A DNA stretch of 64,000 nucleotides from Propionimicrobium sp963511305 (lineage in GTDB: Bacteria > Actinomycetota > Actinomycetes > Propionibacteriales > Propionibacteriaceae): positions 1 to 64,000 of the forward strand of contig CAUPIJ010000008.1 of NCBI GenBank assembly GCA_963511305.1, in the 5' to 3' direction. Both the position numbers and the translations under genes were made by a program. Below, one piece after another: positions 42,661 through 50,774 of the stretch (the first letter of the stretch is position 1; each line of letters starts with the position of its first letter). The notes below the pieces were generated by a model. The model was given only the letters and a program-made list of their open reading frames with translations, was not told where the DNA came from and did no database searches.

Positions 42661-43656
42661 ATGCAGGCAGTACAGCTGAACACGTCAGTAACGCTTCCCG
42701 AAGAGAGCGCGGCAGAGGGTCAGGTAGACGGCGAGATTCGTGATGTCATTGTCGTCGGCAGCGGCCCTGCCGGCTACACGGCGGCCATCTACGCCTCGCG
42801 CGCTCAGCTTAGGCCGCTGGTTTTCGAGGGTCAGCTGGACGCCGGTGGCGCGCTAATGACTACCACCGAGGTCGAGAACTTTCCCGGCTTCGCCGACGGT
42901 GTTCAGGGCCCGGATCTGATGGCTCAAATGCGCGCCCAGGCCGAGCGTTTTGGCGCCGAGTTGGTGGCAGAGGACGTCGAAAAGCTCGAGTTAAGCGGCG
43001 ACGTCAAGCTGGTGACCGATTCCAGGGGCAATGTTCATCGTGCTCGCACTGTGATTTTGGCTATGGGCTCCGCATATCGCAAGTTGGGCATTCCCGACGA
43101 GTTGGCCTACTCAGGGCGGGGCGTCAGCTGGTGTGCCACCTGCGACGGCTTCTTCTATCAGGGCAAGGATATCGCGGTAGTAGGCGGCGGCGATTCCGCA
43201 GTCGAAGAAGCCACATTCCTGACGCGGTTCGCCAATTCCGTAACCCTGATTCATCGTCGCGACGAGCTACGGGCCTCGGCGATCATGGCAGAGCGCGCCA
43301 AGAACGACCCCAAGATCAAATTCGCCTGGAACAGCGAGGTCGTCGGAATGGGCGGTGACGGCAAGCTTGCCGAGCTGACGCTGCGCGATACTGTTACTGG
43401 TGATGAGCGAAAGATCGCCGTGGAGGGTCTATTCGAGGCCATCGGTCACGATCCTCGCTCAGCGCTCGTTAAGGATCAGGTGGCCTGTGACCAAGCCGGC
43501 TATGTCCTGGTCGAGGGGCAGACGTCACACACGGATGTGCCGGGCGTCTTTGCTTGTGGCGACCTAGTCGATCACACCTATCGGCAGGCGATCACCGCCG
43601 CAGGGTCGGGCGCGAAGGCGGCCCTGGACGCAGAAAAATTTTTGCTAGACAACTAA
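42661..43656 (+). CDS. trxB: thioredoxin reductase
   Basis: This cytoplasmic flavoenzyme reduces thioredoxin with NADPH. FAD motif VGSGPAGYTAAIYASRA, active-site Cys158-Ala-Thr-Cys161 (SWCATCDGFFY) and NADPH motif VVGGGDSAVEEATFL are present. The start at 42661 follows GAGGAGA; an in-frame ATG at 42631 has no site and would add 10 residues. About 25 extra residues precede the FAD domain. It lies 15 bases before trxA in an operon. Confidence 0.96.
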   Translation: MQAVQLNTSVTLPEESAAEGQVDGEIRDVIVVGSGPAGYTAAIYASRAQLRPLVFEGQLDAGGALMTTTEVENFPGFADGVQGPDLMAQMRAQAERFGAELVAEDVEKLELSGDVKLVTDSRGNVHRARTVILAMGSAYRKLGIPDELAYSGRGVSWCATCDGFFYQGKDIAVVGGGDSAVEEATFLTRFANSVTLIHRRDELRASAIMAERAKNDPKIKFAWNSEVVGMGGDGKLAELTLRDTVTGDERKIAVEGLFEAIGHDPRSALVKDQVACDQAGYVLVEGQTSHTDVPGVFACGDLVDHTYRQAITAAGSGAKAALDAEKFLLDN

Positions 43657-43671
43657 CTATAAGGAGAAACT

Positions 43672-43989
43672 ATGGCCGTTAAAGAAGTAACCGACGCAGA
43701 TTTCGACTCGGTAGTAAAGGGCACCTCGAAGCTGGCTGTCGTGGACTACTGGGCTGATTGGTGCGGCCCGTGCCGCCAGCTCGCCCCGATCCTCGAGGAG
43801 CTTTCGGGTGAATACGCAGATGTGGACTTCTTCAAGATCGACACTAACGCTAACCCCCAGATTCCGATGCGCGAGGGCGTAATGGCTCTGCCAACCCTGC
43901 AGTTCTGGAAGGACGGCGAGATCGTCAAGGTGGTTCAGGGCGCTAAGCCGCGCAACGCACTGAAGAATCTTATTGATGAACTTCTTTAA
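43672..43989 (+). CDS. trxA: thioredoxin
   Basis: This 105-residue protein has WADWCGPCRQL, redox cysteines 31 and 34, and the cis-Pro in MALPTLQFWKDGE. It is the reduced partner of TrxB directly upstream, with an AAGGAG ribosome site. A long perfect hairpin follows the stop. Confidence 0.97.
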   Translation: MAVKEVTDADFDSVVKGTSKLAVVDYWADWCGPCRQLAPILEELSGEYADVDFFKIDTNANPQIPMREGVMALPTLQFWKDGEIVKVVQGAKPRNALKNLIDELL

Positions 43990-44011
43990 CTGAAAATAGA
44001 TAAATAAAGCT

Positions 44012-44049
44012 ATATGGCGCTATGTCGAATTGTCGACATAGCGCCATAT
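44012..44049. terminator. 17-bp perfect hairpin between convergent trxA and parB
   Basis: ATATGGCGCTATGTCGA (44012-44028) and its exact complement (44033-44049) enclose the loop ATTG. It lies 22 bases past trxA. A-rich sequence on the left and T-rich sequence on the right mean it could act in both directions, mainly for trxA. Confidence 0.75.
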
Positions 44050-44147
44050 TTACTTGTTGACCATCCGCGACCTCTCGCGGTTCGACCTCAAGAGATGGCG
44101 TGGCGATAAGCGAGACCTTTCGGCAGGCAGTTCTGCGAGATGCAGAT

Positions 44148-44163
44148 TGTTTCACGTGAAACG
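44148..44163. other. parS: parS centromere site 1
   Basis: TGTTTCACGTGAAACG matches the bacterial parS consensus TGTTTCACGTGAAACA at 15 of 16 positions. It lies in the gap just past the parB 3' end. Confidence 0.9.
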
Positions 44164-44223
44164 GCCTGATGGTTCGCCGCCAAAAGTTTTAGTGCTCATG
44201 CCCCAGGCAGGTTGCGTGACGCA

Positions 44224-44239
44224 TGTTTCACGTGAAACT
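44224..44239. other. parS: parS centromere site 2
   Basis: TGTTTCACGTGAAACT matches the consensus at 15 of 16 positions. It overlaps the parB stop codon by two bases. Confidence 0.9.
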
Positions 44240-45128
44240 ACGCCAGCAGCTGCATGATTCGACGCAAGTCTTCCTCGTCGGCAAAATCGATGGTTACCTT
44301 GCCCTTGCGAGCTCCCACCGTCACCTTGACGCGAGTATCGAGCTTGTCTGCCAGCGTATCGGCCATGTGAGAAAGCTCAGGCGTAATGACTTTCTTCGCC
44401 ACAGGATTTTTTTTCTTGTCTTCCTTAGGCTTGTAGAGCGCCACTGCTTCCTCTGTTGCCCGAACCGAGAGCCCTTCTGCCACTATTCTCTGGGCTAGTT
44501 GTTCCTGGGCCAGCGGGTCGTCAAGTGCGAGGAGAGCGCGCGAGTGACCGGCACTAAGCACTCCTGCCGCAACTCGGCGCTGTACCGACGGGGGAAGTTT
44601 CAGAAGTCTGATCGTGTTAGAAATGTGCGGGCGAGATTTCTTCACCTTCTCGGCTAGCTGTTCTTGGGAGCAGCCGAAATCGTCAAGTAACTGCTGGTAA
44701 GCGGCTGCTTCCTCGAGTGGGTTCAGTTGGACGCGATGCAGGTTCTCCAGCAAGGCATCCCTTAATAGATCCGTGTCGCTAGTCGCGCGGACGATGGCCG
44801 GAATCTTGGTTAAACCAGTCAGTTTGTGGGCTCGCCAGCGCCGCTCCCCCATGATCAGCTCATAGCCGTCGCCCTTTTCACGTACAACGATCGGCTGCAA
44901 CAAGCCGACATCCTTAACCGAGTCAGCCAGTTCCTGAAGTTCTTCCTCATCGAAGACCTGACGAGGTTGATCTGGATTTGGCTCGATACGCTCGACGTCG
45001 ATCTCTTTGAAATACGAGCCATCAGGCATCGGCTCAGGCTTGGCTCCCGTTGTTTTCTCAGGCGTAACTTCAGTTTTGACGAACAATTCGCCTAATCCCC
45101 TGCCGAGTCCACCCTTGCCCGCGGCCAT
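44238..45128 (-). CDS. parB: chromosome-partitioning protein ParB
   Basis: This 296-residue CTP-dependent clamp binds parS and helps origin segregation. It has the N-terminal ParA-interacting start (KGGLGRGLGELF), the ParB/Srx domain with box PIVVREKGDGYELIMGERRWRAHKL, the helix-turn-helix CSQEQLAEKVKKSRPHISNTIRLLKLP and a C-terminal dimerisation domain. It follows parA by 47 bases. Two parS sites lie at its 3' end and one inside parA. Confidence 0.97.
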   Translation of the reverse strand: MAAGKGGLGRGLGELFVKTEVTPEKTTGAKPEPMPDGSYFKEIDVERIEPNPDQPRQVFDEEELQELADSVKDVGLLQPIVVREKGDGYELIMGERRWRAHKLTGLTKIPAIVRATSDTDLLRDALLENLHRVQLNPLEEAAAYQQLLDDFGCSQEQLAEKVKKSRPHISNTIRLLKLPPSVQRRVAAGVLSAGHSRALLALDDPLAQEQLAQRIVAEGLSVRATEEAVALYKPKEDKKKNPVAKKVITPELSHMADTLADKLDTRVKVTVGARKGKVTIDFADEEDLRRIMQLLA

Positions 45129-45175
45129 CGCAACTCCTAAAAAAATTTCTGCCGAAACCTTCGGCAGACATAACT

Positions 45176-45991
45176 TTATCGTTGCGCTAGTTCCAAGGCT
45201 ACTTTTCTGTAGGCTTTAGCGCCGATCGACCTCGGATCGTATTCCAAAATTGTTTGGCCGTAGCTTGGCGCTTCGCTTATTCGCACCGATCTTGAGATGA
45301 CAGTGTTGAAAAGTTGATCCGGGAAGTGATTTGCGATCTCGGTTGCCACCTGGGAAGAAAGTTTGGTTCGTGCGTCGTACATCGTTAGCAGGATGCCGGA
45401 AACCCGAAGTTCTGTATTCAGATTCTGTTTGATTAGGGAAATCGTGTGTAGTAGCTGTGTCAGACCTTCCAGAGCGTAGTACTCGGTCTGAATCGGAATT
45501 AACATTTCTCGAGCGGCCACCATCGCATTAACAGTCAGCAGGCTGAGAGACGGTGGACAGTCGAAGAAGACCCAGTCCACGTCGTATTCGCTCTCGTAGT
45601 CGTCTAGCGCTTTAGCAATGCGAGCTTCGCGCGCGATAACTGAAACGAGTTCGATCTCGGATGCAGATAGATCTACCGTTGCGGGAAGAACTCTTAGGTT
45701 CTCGGATTCAGGGGAGAGTTGGACGTGGTCGGCTATCTTGTCTCCGTCAATCAAGACCTCATAGGTGCCCTTAGTGCCGGGGGAGTGGTTCACACCAAGC
45801 GCTGTGGAAGCGTTGCCCTGCGGATCAATGTCGATGAGCAATACCTTGTGACCTTCGCGGGCAAGCGCAGACGCTATGTTGACGGCAGTGGTTGTTTTGC
45901 CAACCCCGCCCTTCTGGTTCGCCACTACCACCCTGCGGGTTCTCTCCGGAACCGGAATGGTGAAATTCGTTTCACGTGAAACATTCGCCAT
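45176..45991 (-). CDS. parA: chromosome-partitioning ATPase ParA (Soj-like)
   Basis: This 271-residue deviant Walker ATPase has KGGVGKTT at residues 27-34, DIDPQGNAS and the FDCPPSLSLLTVNAM switch. It uses ATP-dependent nucleoid binding to move ParB-parS complexes. Its first codons include VSRET, encoded by a parS site. The ATG shares a base with the rsmG stop, so they are co-translated. Confidence 0.97.
   Translation of the reverse strand: MANVSRETNFTIPVPERTRRVVVANQKGGVGKTTTAVNIASALAREGHKVLLIDIDPQGNASTALGVNHSPGTKGTYEVLIDGDKIADHVQLSPESENLRVLPATVDLSASEIELVSVIAREARIAKALDDYESEYDVDWVFFDCPPSLSLLTVNAMVAAREMLIPIQTEYYALEGLTQLLHTISLIKQNLNTELRVSGILLTMYDARTKLSSQVATEIANHFPDQLFNTVISRSVRISEAPSYGQTILEYDPRSIGAKAYRKVALELAQR
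45968..45983. other. parS: parS centromere site 3, inside parA
   Basis: CGTTTCACGTGAAACA differs from consensus only at the first base. It encodes the VSRET segment of ParA on the minus strand, so the same bases serve coding and centromere roles. Confidence 0.92.
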
Positions 45992-46614
45992 TACTTCACC
46001 TCACGACAGACTTTAACGATCCAGGTTGGTTCGGAGTTGCGCAGTGCCTTAGTCTCTATCACCTCGGCTGTGCAGCGCATCTTCTTCAGTTTAGCTTTGC
46101 TCTTGGCTACTTCGGCGGAGGCGCTCTTTCCCTTCAACGCGACGAGTTCGCCTTTGGGCATAAACAAGTGTTCCGAAAATCCCAGCAGCTTGGGTAGGGC
46201 AGCGACCGCCCTTGCCGTAACAACGTCAAATTTCTCAGTCACGTTCTCGGAGCGCTCCCGAATCACCCGAACCCGTTCGCCGATTCTAAGCTCGTCCACG
46301 GCAAGCTCCAAAAAGTTTGCCCGCCTTTCTAGTGATTCGATGAGGGTGATGCTCAAGTCTGGCCTGGCTATGGCCAGCACTATGCCGGGTAGTCCGGCGC
46401 CACTGCCGATGTCGGCGACGCTAGCGTCCTGGCGAATGTGCCTTGCCAGCGCAGCGCAGTTCAGAATATGCCTGGACCAAATGCGCTCGTCTTCGCTAGG
46501 GCCAATGAGACCCCAATCGACTCCTCGACTTATCAGCATGTCGACATATTGACATATTGTTTCGTCTCGGTTGAACAGCTCTAAAGTGCCTTCAGGCATA
46601 CGTTCAATCGCCAT
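45991..46614 (-). CDS. rsmG: 16S rRNA (guanine-N7) methyltransferase
   Basis: This 207-residue SAM-dependent enzyme (GidB) methylates G527 of 16S rRNA. The SAM-binding region is VADIGSGAGLPGIVLAIARPD, with VTARAVAALPKLLGFSEHLF after it. It sits in the standard order between jag and parA; 19 bases separate it from jag. Confidence 0.96.
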   Translation of the reverse strand: MAIERMPEGTLELFNRDETICQYVDMLISRGVDWGLIGPSEDERIWSRHILNCAALARHIRQDASVADIGSGAGLPGIVLAIARPDLSITLIESLERRANFLELAVDELRIGERVRVIRERSENVTEKFDVVTARAVAALPKLLGFSEHLFMPKGELVALKGKSASAEVAKSKAKLKKMRCTAEVIETKALRNSEPTWIVKVCREVK

Positions 46615-46633
46615 CAGGCCACTCCTTTAGTAG

Positions 46634-47137
46634 TTAGTTCTGTTCCTTCATCACGACCACGCAGCGATTCGGGGCCTTGCCCTCAGACTCGCTATGCAGC
46701 CCGGCGGCCGCGACCTCGTCATGCACGATCTTGCGCTCGAAGGGGTTCATCGGCTCTAGCTTCACCGACTCGCCGCTGTCCTTGACCTCTTCTATGACCT
46801 GCAGAGCTAGATCCTTGAGCTCCTGTTTGCGATTCTCGCGGTAGCCTGCAATGTCGATCATCAACCTAGAGCGGTTTCCGGTCTCGGTCAGCACTGCCAG
46901 CCTGGTCAGCTCCTGCAGAGCCTCGAGCACTTCGCCGTCCTTGCCGACGAGCTTCTTATCGTCAGTGATGATCGAGACGTGCGCACGATCGCCCTCGGTG
47001 TAGATGTCGATGTCGCCGTCCAGATCGGCGATTTCTAGCAGATCCTCGAGGTAGTCGGCGGCGATGTCGCCCTCGGTGTCTAGCTCCTGCAGCTTCTCGT
47101 CGAGGACGTCGGGGCTTTCAACTTTTTCTTCAGTCAT
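46634..47137 (-). CDS. Jag/KhpB-like RNA-binding protein (KH + R3H)
   Basis: This 167-residue protein has an N-terminal acidic extension, a KH-like domain (about 60-105, VSIITDDKKLVGKDGEVLEALQELTRL) and a C-terminal R3H domain (MNPFERKIVHDEVAAAGLHSESEG). Jag/KhpB proteins bind RNA and influence cell elongation and division. The start is the ATG at 47137, with AGGAG upstream; the TTG codon just before it is less likely. It lies between yidC and rsmG as usual. Confidence 0.92.
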   Translation of the reverse strand: MTEEKVESPDVLDEKLQELDTEGDIAADYLEDLLEIADLDGDIDIYTEGDRAHVSIITDDKKLVGKDGEVLEALQELTRLAVLTETGNRSRLMIDIAGYRENRKQELKDLALQVIEEVKDSGESVKLEPMNPFERKIVHDEVAAAGLHSESEGKAPNRCVVVMKEQN

Positions 47138-47149
47138 CAAAAACTCCTG

Positions 47150-48208
47150 TTATTTCTTCTTCTTGCGAGCCGAGCGAGACTGACGCGTGATCTGTTGTCT
47201 CGTGACAGTCCTGGGTGCCTCATTCTTAGTGGTCTTGCGGTTAGTGCCCTGGCGCGTTACCCGAGTGGTGTCAACCTTCTTGGTCTCGGTCTTACGAGGC
47301 ACCTTTCGCGCCTTGTCAGCACGACGTCGCTCAATCTCCTTCGGGTCCTTGCCCTTGGCCTCCATGCGGTCTTCCCAATCGGCGTAGGCCGGGGTGCCTG
47401 GGGTGGGGTAGGTGCGAATAATGATCATCTGCTGGCCGACTGTCCAGATGTTGCTGAAGAACCAGTAGACAAGCACGCCGATCGGAATGACCGGGCCGGA
47501 AATGAAGTACATGAACGGCATGATGTACAGCATCATCTTCGACTGCTGTCCCATCGGACCTTCCAGCGCGGTCGGCGGCATGTTGCGACGCATCATGTGC
47601 AGCTGCTGCCAGAACAGCAGGCCGGTCATGCAAATAATGAGGACGATCGCCAGAATCTGCGTGGCGCCAAAGCCGTCATTCAGCGGCAGCAGCGTGCCGG
47701 AAAGATGAGCGCCGAAGATGTTGGCGTCCGAAAGCGAGCTGACCAGCTTCTCGTCTCGCTCGAACCAGTAGCCAACCGGGTTGTTGCGCGCAGCTCCATT
47801 CAGCACGCGGAAGAGCGCCCAGAAAATCGGCAACTGCAGCAGCAACGGCAGGCAGCTAGCCATCGGGTTGACGCCCTCTTCTTTGTAGAGCTTCATGGTC
47901 TCCTGGCCAATGCGCTCGCGGTCTGCGCCGTACTTCTCCTGCAGCGCCTTAATCTTGGGCTGCAGAGTCTGCATCGCGCGAGACGAGTTCAGCTGTTTGA
48001 TGTACAGCGGCAGCAGCAGGGTGCGCACGAAAATGGTCAGCATCGCGATCGCGCAGATCCAGGTGATGCCCGAGTTGTAGCCGAAAACCGGCGTGACGAT
48101 GTCGTGGAACAGCTTGAGTAGGCCGGAAATCGCCCAGTACAGCGGCGTCATAATTGCGCGTCCGACGTCACCGATACCTAGCGGGACTAGCGCGTTCAAA
48201 AATTGCAC
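47150..48208 (-). CDS. yidC: membrane protein insertase YidC
   Basis: This 352-residue insertase places proteins in the cytoplasmic membrane. An N-terminal hydrophobic segment and the conserved core are clear: TIFVRTLLLPLYIKQLNSSRAMQTLQPKIKALQEKYG, then NPMASCLPLLLQLPIFWALFRVL, MPFMYFISGPVIPIGVLVYWFFSNIWTVGQQ and a Lys/Arg-rich tail of about 80 residues. The tail is typical of Gram-positive YidC. The start is GTG, three bases after yidD. Confidence 0.96.
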   Translation of the reverse strand: MQFLNALVPLGIGDVGRAIMTPLYWAISGLLKLFHDIVTPVFGYNSGITWICAIAMLTIFVRTLLLPLYIKQLNSSRAMQTLQPKIKALQEKYGADRERIGQETMKLYKEEGVNPMASCLPLLLQLPIFWALFRVLNGAARNNPVGYWFERDEKLVSSLSDANIFGAHLSGTLLPLNDGFGATQILAIVLIICMTGLLFWQQLHMMRRNMPPTALEGPMGQQSKMMLYIMPFMYFISGPVIPIGVLVYWFFSNIWTVGQQMIIIRTYPTPGTPAYADWEDRMEAKGKDPKEIERRRADKARKVPRKTETKKVDTTRVTRQGTNRKTTKNEAPRTVTRQQITRQSRSARKKKK

Positions 48209-48210
48209 TT

Positions 48211-48477
48211 TTACTTCACCTTTGTTTTATTCGGCTGGCCGAAGTCGTTGTAGTCGGCCAGCTCGGTGCCTGGCACCAAGTCGAAGCCGCCGGCCGCCCA
48301 CGGGTGACACCGCAGGATTCGCCGGATTGTCTGGTAGCCGCCGCGCAGCGCACCATTTCTGGTTACTGCGACCAGGCCGTATAGCGAGCAAGAGGGGTAG
48401 TAGCGGCAAACGTCCCCGTACAGCGGCGAGATGACCCGCCGCCACGCCTTGATGAACCAGATCATTAGCTGTTTCAT
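48211..48477 (-). CDS. yidD: membrane protein insertion efficiency factor YidD
   Basis: This 88-residue protein has the signature WRRVISPLYGDVCRYYPSCSLYGLVAV...GGYQTIRRILRCHPWAAGGFD with three conserved Cys. The start at 48477 gives an ATGA overlap with the rnpA stop, the usual coupling; a GTG at 48483 is an alternative. It sits between rnpA and yidC. Confidence 0.94.
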   Translation of the reverse strand: MKQLMIWFIKAWRRVISPLYGDVCRYYPSCSLYGLVAVTRNGALRGGYQTIRRILRCHPWAAGGFDLVPGTELADYNDFGQPNKTKVK

Positions 48478-48899
48478 AGGCACTGCTGAGCGGCCAGCTT
48501 GCCTGCGGCTCTTTGCCAGGCCCGCTGCAGATCCGCTTCAACCTTGTCAGGTTGGCTCGCCGCAGACGGAAGCGCTCGAACGACAAATTGCCTGGCCTGT
48601 TCTCCGGCAGAAACTGCGGGAGACGCGGACGAGGCGTCCTCGTCGGCTAAAAGTTGGCGACACATGTGTCGTAGTCTGCGCTTCACCCTGTTGCGGGTGA
48701 CGGCGTTGCCAACGGCTTTAGACACGACGAAACCCACCTGCGTGTTTACAGGTGGGCGCGTATCTGCGGCCGCTTGCGTCGAAGCTGGATTTGCTAGCCG
48801 GGCGTGTACCACTACTGTGGATCCGCCCGCCCGCACGCCCCGTCGAATAGTGGATGCGAAATCCGCTGACGAGCGAAGCCGGGCCTGGGCGGCTAACAC
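48474..48899 (-). CDS. rnpA: ribonuclease P protein component
   Basis: This 141-residue protein supports the RNase P RNA in tRNA 5' processing. It begins MLAAQARLRSSADFASTIRRGVR and carries VGFVVSKAVGNAVTRNRVKRRLRHMCR, the diagnostic basic motif. It starts with GTG one base after rpmH. The C-terminal tail is Ala/Gln-rich and slightly longer than average. Its stop overlaps yidD. Confidence 0.96.
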   Translation of the reverse strand: MLAAQARLRSSADFASTIRRGVRAGGSTVVVHARLANPASTQAAADTRPPVNTQVGFVVSKAVGNAVTRNRVKRRLRHMCRQLLADEDASSASPAVSAGEQARQFVVRALPSAASQPDKVEADLQRAWQRAAGKLAAQQCL

Positions 48900-48900
48900 G

Positions 48901-49038
48901 TTAGGCCGACAGAACCTTGCGACCCTTGCTGCGGCGTGCGTTGATTACTGCACGACCCGCGCGGGTACGCATCCGCGCGCGAAAACCATGCTTGCGCGAA
49001 CGGCGACGATTGCTCGGCTGATAGGTGCGCTTGCTCAC
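48901..49038 (-). CDS. rpmH: 50S ribosomal protein L34
   Basis: This 45-residue protein is VSKRTYQPSNRRRSRKHGFR ... RSKGRKVLSA, matching L34 from end to end. GGAG lies 6 bases before the GTG start. Longer in-frame starts upstream (49095, 49165) would add unrelated residues. It is the first gene of the rpmH-rnpA-yidD-yidC block, divergent from dnaA. Confidence 0.97.
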   Translation of the reverse strand: MSKRTYQPSNRRRSRKHGFRARMRTRAGRAVINARRSKGRKVLSA

Positions 49039-49340
49039 GTTTATCTCCGTTAAAGTTAGTAGCCGCTTCCGGTGCATGCTGCATCGAGCGGTCATTTCGG
49101 TCTATGGGTGCCGCGTCATTTTTGCGTCCCGTCCCCTGTCTTGGCGCAGGGCTACCCAGGCGCAACTTTTGCGGCTTTCCGATTTTATGCTAGTTGTCAG
49201 TTAATCACAAAAGCCAGGCAAGAAGTTGAGCTATCCACAACCACTCGCGGCTTTTGAATTCGGGGTAGGGTAGTTTATCTAACGGCGCTTGGCGTACCTG
49301 CTCGAGCGCCTGGTTTTTCTATTCGACTTAGGGGGGGCGC
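49039..49340. promoter_or_regulatory. rpmH-dnaA divergent spacer with DnaA boxes
   Basis: No gene is seen in 302 bases. Two DnaA-box-like 9-mers (each 8/9) lie at 49201-49209 (TTAATCACA) and 49231-49239 (CTATCCACA), about 100 bases before the dnaA start, suggesting DnaA autoregulation. There is no AT-rich unwinding stretch or dense box array like that upstream of dnaN. Confidence 0.55.
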
Positions 49341-50774
49341 GTGAGCGAAGCAGGTCTTGAGGCGGACGCATTCAGGGGCCGCACCGAAACCCCGTCCACC
49401 GAGGCAGCCTGGGATGCCGTGCTGGATAAGGCCGACGCCGCCGCTCGCGCCTGGCTGCGAAACACGAAACCGCTAACCGTTCACGAGTCAACGTTGATGA
49501 TCGCGGTGCCAAACGAGTTCACCCGCGAACGCATCGAGAGCCGGCAGCGCGTTCAGATCGAAGAGGTGCTCTCCGATCTATTTCACCGCTCTATGCGGCT
49601 GGCCATCACGATTGAGCCAGACCTAGAGCTGGCTCTAGAACCGCCGGCCCGCGAGGAGGAAGCAGAGGAGCCCGAAAAGACTAATTTCGTTCCGAAGCAG
49701 AATGTCCCTGAACTGGTTAATGCCGAGTCTGCGGACGCGGACGATGACGACCGCCTGAACCCCAAATACACGTTCGACAACTTCGTCATCGGCAGTTCAA
49801 ATAGGTTCGCGCACGCTGCGGCGGTGGCGGTCGCCGAGGCGCCGGGCAAGGCCTACAACCCGTTGATGATCTACGGCCAGTCCGGGCTGGGCAAGACGCA
49901 CCTGCTGCACGCGCTGGGTCACTACGTGCGCAATTACTACCAAGACGTGCGCGTCAAATACGTCTCCACAGAAGAGATGACCAACCACTTCATCAACGCG
50001 ATCTCCGAGAACCGCACCAACGAGTTCCGCCGGGCCTACCGCGAGGTCGACGTGCTGCTGATCGACGACATCCAATTCCTGGAGTCCAAGATCCAGACGC
50101 AGGAGGAGTTCTTCCACACGTTCAACACCTTGCACAACGCGCAGAAGCAGATCGTGATGACGTCCGACCGACCGCCGAAGGCCCTAGAAGCGCTGGAGCC
50201 CAGGCTGCGCAGCCGCTTCGAGTGGGGTCTGATCACCGATATTCAGCCGCCGGACCTCGAAACCCGCATGGCGATTCTGCAGCGCAAGGCCATCAACGAG
50301 CGTCTACAGGTGCCCGTCGAAGCGCTCGAGTTCATCGCCTCTAACATCACCACGAACATCCGCGAGTTGGAGGGCGCCCTGATCCGGGTGACGGCGTTCG
50401 CATCGCTCAACCAACAGGATGTCGACCTGCGTCTGGCCGAGGACGTGCTAAAAGACCTGATCCCGGCCGGGGGAGAGCGCGAGGTCAGCGCGCCTGCGAT
50501 CATCGAAGAGACCGCCAACTATTTCGGCATCACACCGGACGAAATCTGCTCGACCTCGCGTACCCAGACGCTGGTCCGAGCCCGGCAGGTGGCCATGTAC
50601 CTGTGTCGCGAACTCACCGAGCTTTCGCTGCCCAAGATCGGCTCCGAGTTCGGCGGCAAGGATCACACCACCGTCATGCACGCCGTCAAAAAAATTCGCC
50701 AGCTGATGGCCGAGCGTAGGAGCGTCTACAACCAGGTCACCGAGCTGACGAACTTGATTAAAAACGGCGGCTAA
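49341..50774 (+). CDS. dnaA: chromosomal replication initiator DnaA
   Basis: This 477-residue initiator has domain I (about 1-90), an acidic linker (about 95-140) and an AAA+ domain. Walker A is GQSGLGKTH (Lys185) and Walker B is VDVLLIDDIQFL. The C-terminal domain IV carries the DNA-binding signature SLPKIGSEFGGKDHTTVMHAVKKI. The start is GTG after a G-rich run; an alternative start is not obvious. dnaN does not follow; a diacylglycerol kinase gene converges instead, with overlapping stop codons. Confidence 0.97.
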   Translation: MSEAGLEADAFRGRTETPSTEAAWDAVLDKADAAARAWLRNTKPLTVHESTLMIAVPNEFTRERIESRQRVQIEEVLSDLFHRSMRLAITIEPDLELALEPPAREEEAEEPEKTNFVPKQNVPELVNAESADADDDDRLNPKYTFDNFVIGSSNRFAHAAAVAVAEAPGKAYNPLMIYGQSGLGKTHLLHALGHYVRNYYQDVRVKYVSTEEMTNHFINAISENRTNEFRRAYREVDVLLIDDIQFLESKIQTQEEFFHTFNTLHNAQKQIVMTSDRPPKALEALEPRLRSRFEWGLITDIQPPDLETRMAILQRKAINERLQVPVEALEFIASNITTNIRELEGALIRVTAFASLNQQDVDLRLAEDVLKDLIPAGGEREVSAPAIIEETANYFGITPDEICSTSRTQTLVRARQVAMYLCRELTELSLPKIGSEFGGKDHTTVMHAVKKIRQLMAERRSVYNQVTELTNLIKNGG

